NCBI GenBank assembly: GCA_000507305.1
Contig: DF242516.1
Coordinates: forward strand, 45,609 to 109,608
Direction of reading: 5' to 3'
Length of the DNA: 64,000 nucleotides
Source of the DNA: Breviolum minutum Mf 1.05b.01
Taxonomy: Eukaryota; Sar; Dinophyceae; Suessiales; Symbiodiniaceae
The position numbers and the translations under genes were made by a program. Positions 42,700-54,701 of the stretch are shown piece by piece. The notes beneath the pieces were generated by a model. It was not told the DNA's origin, searched no databases, and saw nothing but the letters and a program-made list of their open reading frames with translations. Each line of letters opens with the position of its first letter. Position 1 is the first letter of the stretch.

Positions 42700-45180
42700 T
42701 CTCAGGCGAGAAGTGGTAGGAAACTCAGTGCAAATCCAACAGAAGACCCAGTCTGGACCATCAGTGAATCGGCCTGTCGTTCAGGACAGGCTTCACAGCG
42801 GAGAATCTCGGCATCAACCATCAAGTTACTTCCACGGTTCCCACGTTTTTCCAGACAAATTTGGGGTGCAAAAAATGGGGTGCAACCAATCCAACATGTT
42901 CCACAACTACATGGGGCCCTTTCCCGAGGGTGAAGGAGCAGCTTTTGGAGATCAGGGCTTGAAAAAAGAATGGTGGTTCAGCGCTCGGGTTCCGATTTTG
43001 TTGAAAGGTGAAAAGCAGCGAACCGTTGAACGGTTCGCTTACAGATTTTTTTGGGGTTGCCTTAGGAAGAATGCGGTCCAACGATTGCAAGATGAGCCTG
43101 GATCTTGTTTGGTCAGCCAATCAACCAAAAATGCCCATTGGATTTTCGTCAAAACCTGAGGATTCTGTCTGGTTTCAGCTCGGATGACAGCTCGGTGGAA
43201 CACAAGGCTCGGCGTTTTTGCGGGGCAAAGCCCCCGTTGCCCCCCTTTTTGGAAAACGTGCGAAAGATCCCGGCGGGGTGAGCTTGGCAGGTCCTGTCTA
43301 CCAGCCGCAAGAGAACGGCAACTTGTCAATCCGACTTGTGGATACACCCCTTTTGCAGAATTCCCCGTGCTTCATGCCTAAAGCAATTGAGAAAGTATCA
43401 GATAAGAATTAGAAGATATGATATCAAAATGATACAAAATAATGCTTCAAATGAAAGTCATGCATAGTATCTATAATATACATAATATCTAAATAGATGT
43501 TCATACATAGTCCATTGTGTAGAAGTAAAATCATTCTTCAAGAGTGGATGGTGTCGTGTGATGTAACTTGAGGCAATGGACTTCAGGGTGGGAGAGTTGC
43601 AGTTTTGAGCTCAGGTTTCAAAAAAAAAACACCATCAAGATCCTGTACGTTGTGTTTATTTGTTGTGTAATGTTGTGTGTTTATTGTTATGATTGTTATG
43701 CATGTGTGTGTGTGTATTTGTTGTGTGGTATGTGTCATGTCATTTTGGGACATATTTTGTAAAATACCCTCCCTAAAAACTAGAACTAACAGCAAACGCC
43801 CCTGAAAAACCATGCCGAAATCCAAAACGCAAAACTGCCATCGTTTTGCCAAGCATCAATTTGCAACTGGCGAGCTGTTAGTTTCGATTCTCAGGCAGGA
43901 TAAGCTTCGTTTGACCTCGGAGATTGCTATGAGCCCAGTGGAATTTCCTTGGGAAAATGAAACGGTTGAAACTGCAGTCATGGGAGGTTTGGATGGTTGG
44001 TGAAAAGATGATTTTCCTCAAAGACATTTTTTGGTGGATTTTCAGGGGTTTCCCCAGCCGTTGATGTTCTTCCAGAACTTTAATTTTTAACAGGAACATG
44101 CACGAAAAAGGGTGGGTGTTTGTGTGGAACGTTTTGGCAGTTGCATCACCTGCCAAGGAAAGGTTGAGACAAAAGCTCAGTAAATTTGAGGTCAAAAGCT
44201 CAGCTGTTTCGCTATGAGGGTGGGGCTCGTCATTATCGGCAATGCTTGAAAGGTTGATGGGAACACTGCAGCCCGTGGATGGTACGAGCGCCAAGAGATG
44301 CAAAGGAAGATGTTCAAAAAAATGATGCCTGCCACTACAGTTATACACCCCCACTGCGTCTTTAACAAAAGAAGACTCGAATTGGAGTGGTGTGGGCAGC
44401 AATTAGGCCAAAGCCAAGTTCCTTGCGCGGAAGTGAGGCAAGCCTTTAAAGTGGAGTAGCATGTGTAACAACAAACTCTTGTGATGACGATATGAAGTTC
44501 ATTCTGGCAGGATATGGATGGCGATAGCTCAATGCCGATTCCATTCGCCCATGGCAACGAGGCGGCAGTTTCTGCAAACTGCCTCTCATGCAACAAAAAC
44601 TTGCAGAAACACAAGGGGTTCTCCAGTTTTATAAGATGAGGAGTAAAATGAGATAGTGATGATAGCTTTTTTCTTTAGATACTGTAACTACATAGTACAT
44701 GTAAGCATAATTAATTGTTTGAGAGATGAAAAAACCTTGGTGTTCAGGTTATGTAGGTGATTAAACTATCCACTTATATCGGAATTGTAGCAAGCCAATA
44801 TAAAACTTCCTATTGAACAATATTAAACAAACATAAGCAACCAGTGCAATGGAATGGAACAAAACTGTTGCTCGCAGGCAAAATTCTGAAAGCTAAGTTG
44901 GGGTAGGAAGTGTTTCTTCTCTGAATCTACGTACTACTGTTGATAGTTCAGCAATCCCGAACAACCACCTGGGATGTACAAAAACTTGCAAATAATGGGG
45001 GTAAATTATCAACCTCAATTGGTCCAAGCCGGATTTCTGAACCATCAAGAGTATGTATTCATTGATTGCCGCTCCAACTGGGTCCAAGAAACCTTTCGAG
45101 AGAAGAGTCATGTCAACCCCTATATATATTTTTTTGGAGGAAGACGTTGTAATTGTAAGCATGCTGGATATCTTTTTAAG
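42700..45180 (+). CDS. Coiled-coil gene, exons between the two tract copies
   Basis: The better exons are: 42700-43159 (open frame with REVVGNSVQIQQKTQSGPSV and FPEGEGAAFGDQGLKKEWWF), 43179-43275 (SDDSSVEHKARRFCGAKPPL), about 43900-43988 (DKLRLTSEIAMSPVEFPWEN), 44271-44341 (RGWYERQEMQRKMFKKMMPA) and 44511-44617 (DMDGDSSMPIPFAHGNEAAV then SANCLSCNKNLQKHKG). The CLSCNKNL motif after coiled coil recalls the CxSC element of DUF4795/QRICH2-type flagellar proteins; this is a tentative family guess from memory. Introns in between are AT-rich. Confidence 0.45.
43017..43039. repeat. Hairpin H10: perfect 11 bp inverted repeat
   Basis: AGCGAACCGTT and AACGGTTCGCT flank a single G. A tandem form of the same word (CGAACCGTTCGCAACCGTTC) occurs at 35010-35040. 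Confidence 0.7.
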
Positions 45181-46371
45181 CATGAGAAACTCTCACAACT
45201 GTTTTTTTTCATTTGTTGATTTGTTTGGAAGGTCGGATTAATATGGATGTTGATTTGTTCCAGTTCAAGCCGTTTTTGGGGGATGCAGGATGCATGTTTT
45301 GTTAAGTACACACAGGTTGAGGAGTATGGCGAGGATGAAGATGAGGAAGGAGACATGGAAATTGGGGAGGCTGGAAGCTTGGAATGAGCCGTTTGTTGGT
45401 TACCAAGAGACTGTTTAGTACAATTGTTGGTAAAGTTGCCTTGCTGCAGACATTTGTTGAGCAACATTAATTTGTTGATAGAATGTTCTGGAAAAAAGAT
45501 GGGACAGATATACCTGCCAAGTGCAAAGGTGGAGTGGAGAAAATCTGCCCAAAGAACGATTGACAAAGACCAAGAGTGACGCGCTGAGTTTGCGGACAAG
45601 TTTGTTTGTTGGGCTACATGTCAGATGTTTCAGCCATTGGGGTCTTCCAGCATATGGAGCTTGCTGATCAACAAGGGGACTGACAGACCGGAAGGGAATG
45701 GAATGAATGAACTACAGTCCTCTGTCTATAGCAGTCCTTGAGACAACAGTCCTCATGATATTCAATCGCAGAAGGAAAGGAAATTCCGGCATTTCTATCA
45801 TGTTAATACAATCTTGTTCGGACTGCTTCTGAAGGTATTTTCCGACTTCCATATTTTATAGTTTTGAGGCGTCAGTCCGCAAGAGCAAAACACTTGAGAG
45901 TCGAAGAGCAGCGCCGATGACTTGGTAAGTTCACATGAACTATGGATGTATCTCAGCAAACTTGGCTTTCGAGCGCAGTTTGCTTGCGAGAGTAATTGGT
46001 TCCTAAGGCCTTCAAAATCTCCAACAGGGCCTGGAGCAGAAAGAGCAAGAGCTGAAGAACGCCCAGGTCAAAACGATTCAAAACGCAAGCTGCCTCACTT
46101 GCCATGATCCCTTGCCACAATATAGAGTATGACGAGTATGCACCAACCTCACATGTCCAGCTTTCACAGCCACATAATTTCAAATCGTTTTGCTTCGGGG
46201 TCGGCAGTAAACAGCTGTGCAGGACAGACATTCTGCTGACGCTGGCGAGCTGTCCAGACGCTTGCAAGAAGCACACGATGCAGCCAAGCTTTCTGCAGAG
46301 AAGGCAAAGACCCTAGATTGTTCGGTTCAAGTAGTGATCATAAAGTAAATTCCCACTCAGGGAAACACTGT

Positions 46372-47393
46372 TAACTTTATGGATGGCGATGGCGTTCAGA
46401 ATTCCGGGTCTCACGGGCTGGATGGACTAAGACAGTTGGAATTGAAAAGTTGAGTTTACATCTTCGGTATGAAGCGGACCCCATAGTAAATCACCAACTT
46501 CTCAAGCTAGGCGCTAGCATAGCGCTAGCGTGGCGCTAGTAAAACTATGATATGCTGAATGTGCTCAGTACATATGCACAGATTGATTAGTTTTGAAAGC
46601 CTTTTCTGAATTTGTTCATCGTGGTTGTGTTTTGCAACCATTTTGGTCTTCAATATGGGTGACAAGGCATCCAGTGTCGGAAATTTGCGCTAGCTTCGCG
46701 CTAGCAGAAATTGAATCTGGAGCCCTTGGAGAGCCACCTGCCCACACGGCCCACATGCAAAGATCAATGCCAGCCACCTGACCGACAGCCTCCGAGCGCC
46801 AAGAAATCCGACAGAATCTAACAATCCTCTAATTAAGCTAGCTAGCCAACCAGCTAACCAACAAGTCGGCCAACCAAGCCATGGGTTTTTCAAGTCACCA
46901 AGACACAAGCGAGACAAGCGAGAGGAGGTCAGTGCTAGTGACAGCACTGATAGCAGCGAAGCCAGCGCAAAAACAGGCCGCGGTACTGCACCTGCCACAT
47001 GAAGGCATGGCAGGCCCACAAGATACTTATGAAGCTGGCCCCAATGTAAATTGGGTAATAGGGCCGAACTCCGGAACCAACATTTTGACAACCAGCCATA
47101 TGACGAGTCTTCAAAAGTAGTGGTTCACTTTCCTTGTCATGGCTGTCTTCAAATCATTGTGTGGATGTTGTTTTCCTTTTGTTTTAGAGGCGTCACGCAG
47201 CTAAATTCTTCAAATCCCATAGGTAGCGTTAGCAAAACCGCTAGGTTTGGCGCTAGTGTTTTTGTCAAAGAGTTAATAAAGGACAGCATTTAGTGTTGCG
47301 TTAGTGTGCAAGGTTTGTATGCAGCAGGCTGCTACTCCTGCGCTGCTATTCCTGTTACGGTTACTACTACTATTACTACTACTACTACTACTC

Positions 47394-47426
<33 letters not shown>

Positions 47427-47429
47427 CTC

Positions 47430-47481
<52 letters not shown>

Positions 47482-48040
47482 CTACTACTACTACTACTAC
47501 TACCTACCTCCTACTACTACTACTACTACTACTACTACCTACTACTACTACTACTACTACTACTACTGTTTCTTTTCTGCTTTTCTGCGTTTTGGTACTC
47601 GTTTTTTGGCGCTAGCTTTCCGCTAGCAAAAATTCAATATGAGGCCTGTTTCTGCACCTGCCCCATAGTGGCCATCCATAGTCTGCATTTTGCAGGGCAA
47701 GCTTTCTACTGGGTCAAAGGGGGCTTGGCGTGCCACAGCGCGGCAACATTAGCTTATACCATGGTACTGTAAAGAAATCGCAATGGCACTCATCCTTGCT
47801 GTTTTCCGCGTCTCCTCTTAAATCTTTTGTACAAACAACCGGATGATCAAACAAATTTGGGCGCTAGCTCTTTTTGCAGGGAAACGAACCACTTTTTTTC
47901 AAGACTAATTGATTTACTGCATTTTACTTTTATCTTCAGTATAACTTTTTTTACAAGTAAAACAAAAGGCGTCACGCATGGAATTCCGATTTAAAGCCAA
48001 ACGTGGGAACAAGACTTTTGACGAACCGTCATATGTTAAG
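46372..48040. mobile_element. 1.67 kb insertion with GCTAGC palindromes
   Basis: It is absent from copy 1 of the surrounding duplicate, so it is an insertion. It has repeated GGCGCTAGC/GCTAGC words (46507-46545, 46688-46707, 46847-46862, 47248, 47610-47628, 47869), two AGGCGTCACGCA segments (47188, 47967) and a long CTA repeat. The ends share only a weak TTAAC-like similarity, so I cannot prove terminal repeats. Possible coding is limited to an open frame at 46881-47120. The class is unknown; a non-autonomous transposon is likely. Confidence 0.6.
47355..47570. repeat. CTA/TAC trinucleotide repeat
   Basis: About 210 bp of (CTA)n with occasional CTC and single-base slips. The Leu- or Thr-rich frames through it are repeat artefacts. 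Confidence 0.95.
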
Positions 48041-49170
48041 TATGTTCATTTTTCAATTTCTGCTAACTGTTCCTTTACTGTAAAGTGTTTCACAATTCTG
48101 ATGCTCTCGAGACCCTGGACTAGACTTTTCATTTTCTGGAAGTAATCTTGCCATAACGCAAGCATGGACGATGCTTCCACCCGGAACTAGATTCTCAAGC
48201 TAGTGGAGATGTGATGGCTTACCTCATAGCAGTTTGCATGTCATCTCATTGAATGACTGAGGCTGTTGCAGCAGAACGTGAAGAGGTTTTGCAATTGCGG
48301 CTGTCTCTCGAGAGGTGCGTTGTTTTGTTCTTTGTTGCTTCAGTTGTGTTGGAAGTACTGGTGCTGTTGACATGCCACAACCTCCATGCAGGGAGAAGCT
48401 GGAGATAGAAAGAACTCGGGAGAAGCTCCAAGTAGACCAGGCCAATACATCCCCTACTTCTGATGGGCTTCAGCTGTAGCTCAGAAAGCTTGTTGTGCTG
48501 ACTTTTTTCGATGCCCACTGACCCATTGCGAATGAAGTTGGCCCCATTGCGAATGAGTTGGTGTTGAAGTTCTGGACATCTGGTCAGGATAGACTGACTC
48601 TTGACGCCGACAGAAGTGCTTCGCAGGCCGCTCACTATGGTAGGAATTTCAGCACAGATCACCATATCAAAGCGATAGTGAAGGTCAGTCAGCCACTAAA
48701 GTATTGCCATGGCAGGCTCAAGCTGATGCTGAAGAAGCCCAAGCCCGCCTTGCTGTCAAGACTCAGGTGCAGTGTTTGAAAGGTCTGCAAAAATGCCTTC
48801 AAGAATCGACATTATGAAAATACCAGCTCAAAAGTTGAGGAAGTCTTGCAGATTTTAAGAGCTGAGGAGCTGGAGGATGCGCGGCAAAGGCTTGAACTTG
48901 ACGTTCAACAGGGAAAACAGGCCCGAGTTGCAAAAATAGCAAAACCATGCAAAATGTAAGGTCAGAAGCACATTGGAAACGCTTGTAGGCAATGCAACAC
49001 GATCTCGATGCTCTTCGAGAAGAAAAAAGAGTACCAGCCTCAAGTCCCCAGTCCAACTCGAATCTCCAATGCTCAGCAAAGGTGAAGTGACGTGAAGATG
49101 GTTGCTTGTACCAAGGCTTTGGAAGAGGCTTTGAGTGTGCACAAAGAGGCTGGGATCAATGTAGATTGAC

Positions 49171-49840
49171 GCATCTACTCATTACTTTGGGATGGTTGAC
49201 ATACTAGCATCTTGCCTCGTGTTTTCCAGATCATCGCAGCTCTGCCGCCACTTTTTTGTTTCCTCCCACACAAATCCCTTGTACACGTCTCGCAAAGGGG
49301 CAATGGGGGAGCGCATGGGCTCTGTTGGTCTTTATGTTGGTTCCATTCTAAATCAAAGCTGGAGCACGAACCTGGATGCAGATTCGCCCATTTGGGTGAG
49401 CCCCTCCACCATTCTTCTCCATGATATCAATGCATTCTGTCATTCTGCATACCCAAGAAAAGGAGACTTGACAAAGACACAACTTTGTATCTAAAAAAAC
49501 AAGGAGATGTAAACATGCCCAATGAATACTTTGTGAGTGGCTTGCAAGCCATGCCATGTTGGCAATGATGCAGGCAACACAAGAAGCAGAACAGGAACGC
49601 AAAGCCAGGTGCAGCTCCGTAACAGAGAAAACATGAGAAAACCGCCCCGTTGGATTGAGTTGGAGTTGGATTGAGCTATGAAAACTCATTGTTTTCCTTT
49701 GGGTTTGAAGGAGATTCAAACGCCAACATTAAACATTATTAAAATTCATTAAAGACATTGGTACAAATTATATATCAGGTCTGTTCATGACAGCACACAC
49801 CATAGCTTCATGACATTCCATGGTTTGTTGTGGGCTCGAG
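49171..49840. other. No clear exon
   Basis: Intron-like sequence between copy 2 and the next exons. A short GGATTGAGTTGGAGTTGGAT tandem lies at 49653-49680 and AT-rich sequence at 49720-49790. Confidence 0.4.
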
Positions 49841-50960
49841 GTTAGAGGCTGAACAGTCGCAACGAGAAGCCCTGGAGGAAATCCAGCAGCTGAAACGAAC
49901 GGCTGCAGGTGCGACACCTGCAATGGTGAAAGACATTGCCTAAGTATATACTTGATCCAATGGATCCCTAGGAAAGTGAAACTTTCTTCGTTTCATTGCA
50001 ACTCATTTTTTTGGGGAGCATGACTTCTTGATTGGCAGGACCGGCGACCCTGTCGACTGTAGCACGTGTTCAGGTGCGGATTGGACTCAACCAGAAACAT
50101 CCAATTTCAACCAGGTTGGGGAACACCCAGGCATTGAATGGACTCTCCCCTTCCAAACAAAAAAAAGATATAGAGATTTTTTCAAGTGGGTGAAGTCCTA
50201 AGATTAGGAAAAACAAAAACAATAACCGTGGATTCCCTTCAGGCCGTGGATTCGGAAGAGATGGAGGAACTCCGAAAGGAGTTGGCAAGGACATCGTTTT
50301 TGTCGACTTTTAGAGGGGTGAATTCACCAGTTAGATGGGGTGTCGAATAGTTGGATGTTAATTGCTTGCCATGTGAATTGCTTGACTTGATTTGATTTGG
50401 AGAATACAATTGACAGCATTGTGAGCATACCCACAGTTCCAGGATGAAGCTTCAACTGGAGAAAGAGCCGCTTTGGATCATTTTCTGGGATGGAACAAGG
50501 GATCTCGCGAACCAATGCAGATTCACGGAGATTTAACATGATGAACATGTACTGTAAGTAGTGTTATGAGAGGGAGTGTAGATGAAATTTTGAATTTGCA
50601 GCTGTGGAATGTGAGGTATTTTTTTTGGGGAAAAAAAATAGCCGAGCGAAACAAGAAAGCGACAAGGCACCATCGGAACACGGAGACGGAGCTACTCCAG
50701 GTCAGGGTGCTGGTAATTTGGTGTTTCTGCTTGGTGTCAACTGTCAACTGCAGACTCCTGCGAAGCACAGAAAGATCCAATCTTGTTGGAAATGGATGGT
50801 GGTACCTTTCTTTTACCTTTCCAGATGATTCAATGGATTTCACCAAGATTGGAGGGTTTTACTGAATGCATTCTATGGGCGTTCTGGCATCGGCATCAGG
50901 AGGCGTTCCGGGCATCAGAGACCTCGGAAAGAATGGATGATGACCCTTGGATGCAGGTTT
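49840..50960 (+). CDS. Coiled-coil gene, further exons
   Basis: Likely exons: about 49843-49910 (AEQSQREALEEIQQLKRTAA), 50240-50292 (AVDSEEMEELRKELART), 50443-50519 (DEASTGERAALDHFLGWNKG), 50640-50700 (SERNKKATRHHRNTETELLQ) and 50880-50956 (WHRHQEAFRASETSERMDDD followed by PWMQ). Each starts after an AG and most end before GT. The composition continues the Glu/Arg/Gln pattern of the upstream tract, so they probably belong to the same gene. Exact phases are unverified. Confidence 0.45.
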
Positions 50961-51035
50961 TTTTTGGTATTGTCTTGTTGAAAAAATGTAGATTGGTGAT
51001 TTTGGTGTATGTCCTCTACCTTTGTGGTTGCTGCT

Positions 51036-51086
51036 GCTAATTATCGCTGTTGCTGTTGTTGTTGTTGTTGTTGCTATTGTTGTTGT

Positions 51087-51139
<53 letters not shown>

Positions 51140-51354
51140 TTGTTGTTGTTGCTGCTGTTGCTGTTGTTGTTGTTGTTGTTGCTGTTGTTGNTTGTTGTTG
51201 TTGTTGTTGTTGTTGTTGGTGGTGTTGTTGTTGCTGTTGCTGTTGCCGTTTCCATTGCTGTTGTGGTTGTGGCTGGTTGGTTGCTGTTGCTGTTGCCGTT
51301 TCCATTGCTGTTGTGGTTGTGGCTGGTTGGTTGGTGTTGCTGCTGCTGTTGTGT

Positions 51355-51401
<47 letters not shown>

Positions 51402-51405
51402 GTGG
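51036..51405. repeat. TTG/CTG repeat with gap, followed by GAT repeat
   Basis: About 310 bp of TTG and CTG triplets with two copies of a unit of about 60 bp (GTTTCCATTGCTGTTGTGGT and flank, 51249 and 51299), then (GAT)n at 51357-51405. An N at 51191 lies inside the repeat, so its true length is unknown. Confidence 0.95.
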
Positions 51406-51601
51406 TGATGGTGCTGGTGCCGGTGGCGGCGCGCCGCCTGCGTTGTCGTCGCCGATGCCGCTGTCCTCGTCACTACTACACGGCCGACTTCGCGAATTTC
51501 TTGTGCAAGCAGTGCTCTTCTCGTTAGGGTGTCCTTAGGATGCTTTCCGCATCTTTCTTCTTGATTTTGTCCGGAAAGCGTCATGAAATGTCTTTTGCGG
51601 T

Positions 51602-51898
51602 ACCAAGGAGGAGGAGGAGGAGGAGGAGGAGAAGAATGAGGAGGAGATCGAAGAGATGGAGAATGAGGAGGAAGAGAGGAATGAGGAGGAGATCCAGGAG
51701 AGGGAGAATGAGGAAGAGACCGAGGAGCAGGAGGAGATCGAGGAGGAAAAGGATCAGGAGGAGGAGGAGAATGAGGAGGAAAATGCGGACACACATGCCG
51801 CACGCAAGGAAGCGCAAGAAGTTCATCAGCCAGGCTTGACTGATCTTGCTGGTGCTTTCGTCAGAGCACGTGAACGTGAACGTGAAAGCTGCTGCTAG
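51602..51898 (+). CDS. Glutamate-rich segment, probable exon
   Basis: The frame is open after a TGA at 51584 and reads a run of Glu, then repeated NEEE, EEIE, ENEEEE and EEIQERENEE motifs for about 60 residues, then a more ordinary ending ADTHAARKEAQEVHQPGLTD, LAGAFVRARERERESCC and TAG at 51896. The ending argues that this frame is the coding one and not only a GAG repeat. Such acidic tails bind basic partners or calcium. It may be a late exon of the coiled-coil gene; a following exon-like VVPMKEPSDGFFEAER sits at 51931-51980. Confidence 0.45.
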   Translation, partial: TKEEEEEEEEKNEEEIEEMENEEEERNEEEIQERENEEETEEQEEIEEEKDQEEEENEEENADTHAARKEAQEVHQPGLTDLAGAFVRARERERESCC

Positions 51899-52564
51899 GT
51901 CCCACGACAAGCCCAACAGCTTCTGAGGAGCAAGTGGTTCCTATGAAAGAGCCTTCAGATGGGTTCTTTGAAGCGGAAAGGTAAATAAGGGTGGGTATGC
52001 AGGGAGACAACTGCTTGGTGGCAATAAATGACTCAATGACAAATGAAGTATAATAAAGTTGATAAAGTGACGTAGTTCCAGATGTAATACAGGAACTTTG
52101 ACTCTGAAAATTAGATGGATGAATTTTTGTGCCAAGTATTCGCCCTAACAGCCCTGGCTGTTATTTTCTGGAAAGTTGGGCCAAGAACTGGAGCAAACCA
52201 TGGACCCCAGCTGTTATGTGCTCTGAAAACTAAGGCTGGAGTCGGTGCGGAGCCTTTCCGAGCATGTACTGAGCATGCCTGGCTCAAGACAGGCGCAAGT
52301 TTGCATCCAGAACCTCAGTTTTGTTTTGGCATGGATTAGTGTTCCAGTTTTCCTTGACATGTCGCAATAGTTATCCCACCTTTACCTCTGGGGTGTTTCC
52401 AGGGAAGCAAAGGCGCCTTTGGTAGCCCTGAGCCCGGAGAGGTGGTAACATCCATCCAAACAGCTCAAAGCTCTGGTAACAAGGTGGGAGAAAAGGTGGT
52501 GTTTTTTGTTGGTGTCCCAGGGTTGAGTTTGGGTTTTTGTGGATGTTTGCAGTGCTTCTTTGTA

Positions 52565-53191
52565 GGCCTTTGAGAGCATGCCGCAGAAACCACAAGCAGA
52601 AGCACAAGTGTCACAAGAGGCTCTGCAGTTTTAGTAAGATGAGCTACTATTGTTGGCTGGGGTTGTGTAGACAGCTGTGTGATTTCGGCCACTTCTGTGG
52701 ATCTGCGGCTGCTGCTATGTAACGAATGGGGTGGGGTGCGGGATGATGACTCCAACCTTCCTATTTCCAGCATTTTTAAGGATTCCTTTCCAGGCATATC
52801 TAATGCCACCCGTTTTGTGTAAGACGCAGCAGGATGGCGAGGACGAAGATGAGGAAGGAGTCATGGAAGTTTGGGAGGCAGGAAGTCTACTTCTTTTGAC
52901 GATTACCCAAGAAGTCCGCTACAACAGCAGTGGAATCGAACACACATCCACAATAAAAGGTAGTATACTTGCAATTTGCTGGATGAAATTGCTGTATGCC
53001 TTGCTGTTGATGACCAATTGATTAATGACACTTTGTGGGACCTCGCTGCTCTCTCCCACCGGAGGAATCTGACGGACATGAAAGCTTTGATGGTAGCGAC
53101 AGCGGTTGGTAGAAAATGCTCTGCTGAGAGCAAGTCTGAAAGCCCATCTCCAAGAGATGGGACCAAAGCAAATTACATTTCAATTCAGTGA
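52565..53191 (+). CDS. Coiled-coil gene, 3' exons
   Basis: Exon-like segments: 52565-52620 (FESMPQKPQAEAQVSQEALQ), 52800-52960 (QDGEDEDEEGVMEVWEAGSL then LLLTITQEVRYNSSGIEHTS) and 52976-53191 (LDEIAVCLAVDDQLINDTLW, DLAALSHRRNLTDMKALMVA and KCSAESKSESPSPRDG, stop at 53189). The GEDEDEEG part recurs at 45320-45375 in a damaged form, another sign of duplication. The last segment is helical with a polar tail and could be the C-terminus of the protein. Confidence 0.5.
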
Positions 53192-53199
53192 TTTTCCAA

Positions 53200-54690
53200 A
53201 CCGAAAGCTCCTGCGCTGTCCGGTCCCCCCGGTTTTGCATGTTTTTTGTTTTCTTACATGGATGTTCTATTCTATTCTTTCTTTGGTTTCGACTTCTTCT
53301 TTACTTCAAAGTAAAAAGAAAAACAGAACGCACACACCACCAACTACCCCCCAAAAAAGAAACAACATACAAAAACCAAAACTAAACCATGCCTCTGAAG
53401 AAAGTCCTGAGCCCAAACATTCCTCACAATCATTTGTGTTTTTTGTTGGGTGTTTTTTTCTCTTTTCGGGGATGTTTTTTTTTGTTATGTGTTTTGTCTT
53501 CTTTGTTTGGGGTGTTGTCTCCAGAATATTCCAGATTCAAGTTAGCTGTTGTTTCCGGACACTATGCATAGCTGGTTGAACCAAAATGTGAAGTAAACAT
53601 AAGTATTAAGTAAACAATATGTTCTGTCCTTAGCTCATTTTTAAAGCACATTCTGGGTTTTTGTTTGTAAACTCAAAAATAAAGGGGCCTTTGGGTTTTA
53701 CAGTTCTTTCAAACAGTATTTTTCGATACATATTTCTTTTGTACTGTATTAGTGTCATTTTAGAACTATTATCAACAAGTACAAAAAATAGAGTCACTTT
53801 TATTTTTGTCAAACATGTCCAGATTCTGCACTCTGGTGTTAGGAAAAGAATGAATACACATCACACATCTGTATTCTATGACTGGTACATGGCACATACT
53901 CAAACACAGCCACTTTGCTGCTTTTTTGTGCACCTAAAAAAAGTGATAATGTTCACAGTAATGGAAGTCAAGTCAGTATAGCATATGCCGATGCCCAAAA
54001 TGAGAGCTGCTATTATTGTTGCCCAATTTCAAACACATTTTGTCACTATTCAGAAGCAATTCTATTCATGATACAGCAAAAATGATGGTAAACCCATTTT
54101 GACCAAATAGCTTTTATACAGATGAATGTACCAAAGCCAAGTCGTTGTTCAGACCTGAAATAGCCATCAATATTCCAAGAAACATTACTCGAATAATCTT
54201 TGAAACTCCATGATCTATTCGAATTTGAAACAGGGACAAGACGGGGAATAGCAACACCTTTCCATTGTTTTGCTTGCCGGCTTGCCTGAACACTGTGTTT
54301 CTTCTGATATTGCCTATGTAAAATGAATCCAAGGAATGCATCATAGGCATTTCATCTTTCGCATTCGGAAATATCCAAAAGTTCAGGATATTTGAATATA
54401 TTTGAGGTACTATCATTGGAGAGATTTTTGGACGGTTCTGACCCAATTCTTCTTCTATTGTCGTACCAATACTTAGCAATCAACAAACTTTTTTAACGAT
54501 TTGGAACTATAGGCCAATACATCATTGAATCAAACATTCTTTTCAATCTCACATGTTCTACGGAACCAAGCAGACCAACGGTGAAGTGCTCCCTAGATAG
54601 TGTTCCGTATTCACATACTATTTAATACTATTTATACGTATACCTATTTGTAATAAACCATGCCATGGTTGTTTAAGTCTTTTCATTCAT
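53200..54690. other. T-rich then AT-rich island
   Basis: 53230-53560 is T-rich with no good exon. 53580-54660 is markedly more AT-rich than its surroundings and holds one 121-codon minus-strand ORF (54479-54114) with ordinary composition (RPKISPMIVPQIYSNILNFW and onward), which I do not recognise. The abrupt change in composition suggests inserted or foreign DNA. Confidence 0.5.
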
Positions 54691-54701
54691 ACCAGGGGTG
54701 T

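Larger units (their letters stand above)
45525..49170 (+). repeat. Duplicated coiled-coil exon tract, copy 2 (split)
   Basis: Block 45525-46370 matches 40355-41290, and block 48045-49170 matches 41305-42480, including introns. Shared landmarks are TTTTGAGGCGTCAGTCCGCA, the GELSRRLQEAHDAAKLSAEK exon and the LRAEELEDARQRLELDVQQG exon. In copy 2 the EWRETAQRVIDEEQ exon has changes that introduce a stop (KDQE followed by TGA) and a small tandem duplication of CCCATTGCGAATGA lies at 48520-48560. Coding capacity is therefore probably lost in places. Intron similarity means the duplication is recent. Confidence 0.85.

Noticed and set aside
47304-47626. Poly-Leu and poly-Thr frames
   Set aside because: Produced by the CTA trinucleotide repeat; no flanking coding sequence supports them.
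50859-51803. 314-codon minus-strand frame rich in His, Gln and Pro
   Set aside because: It is built from the TTG, GAT and GAG repeats read in antisense and crosses an N; the plus-strand Glu-rich frame has the better ending.
53389-53571. 60-codon plus-strand Phe/Leu-rich frame
   Set aside because: It lies in T-rich sequence where Phe-rich frames arise by composition alone.
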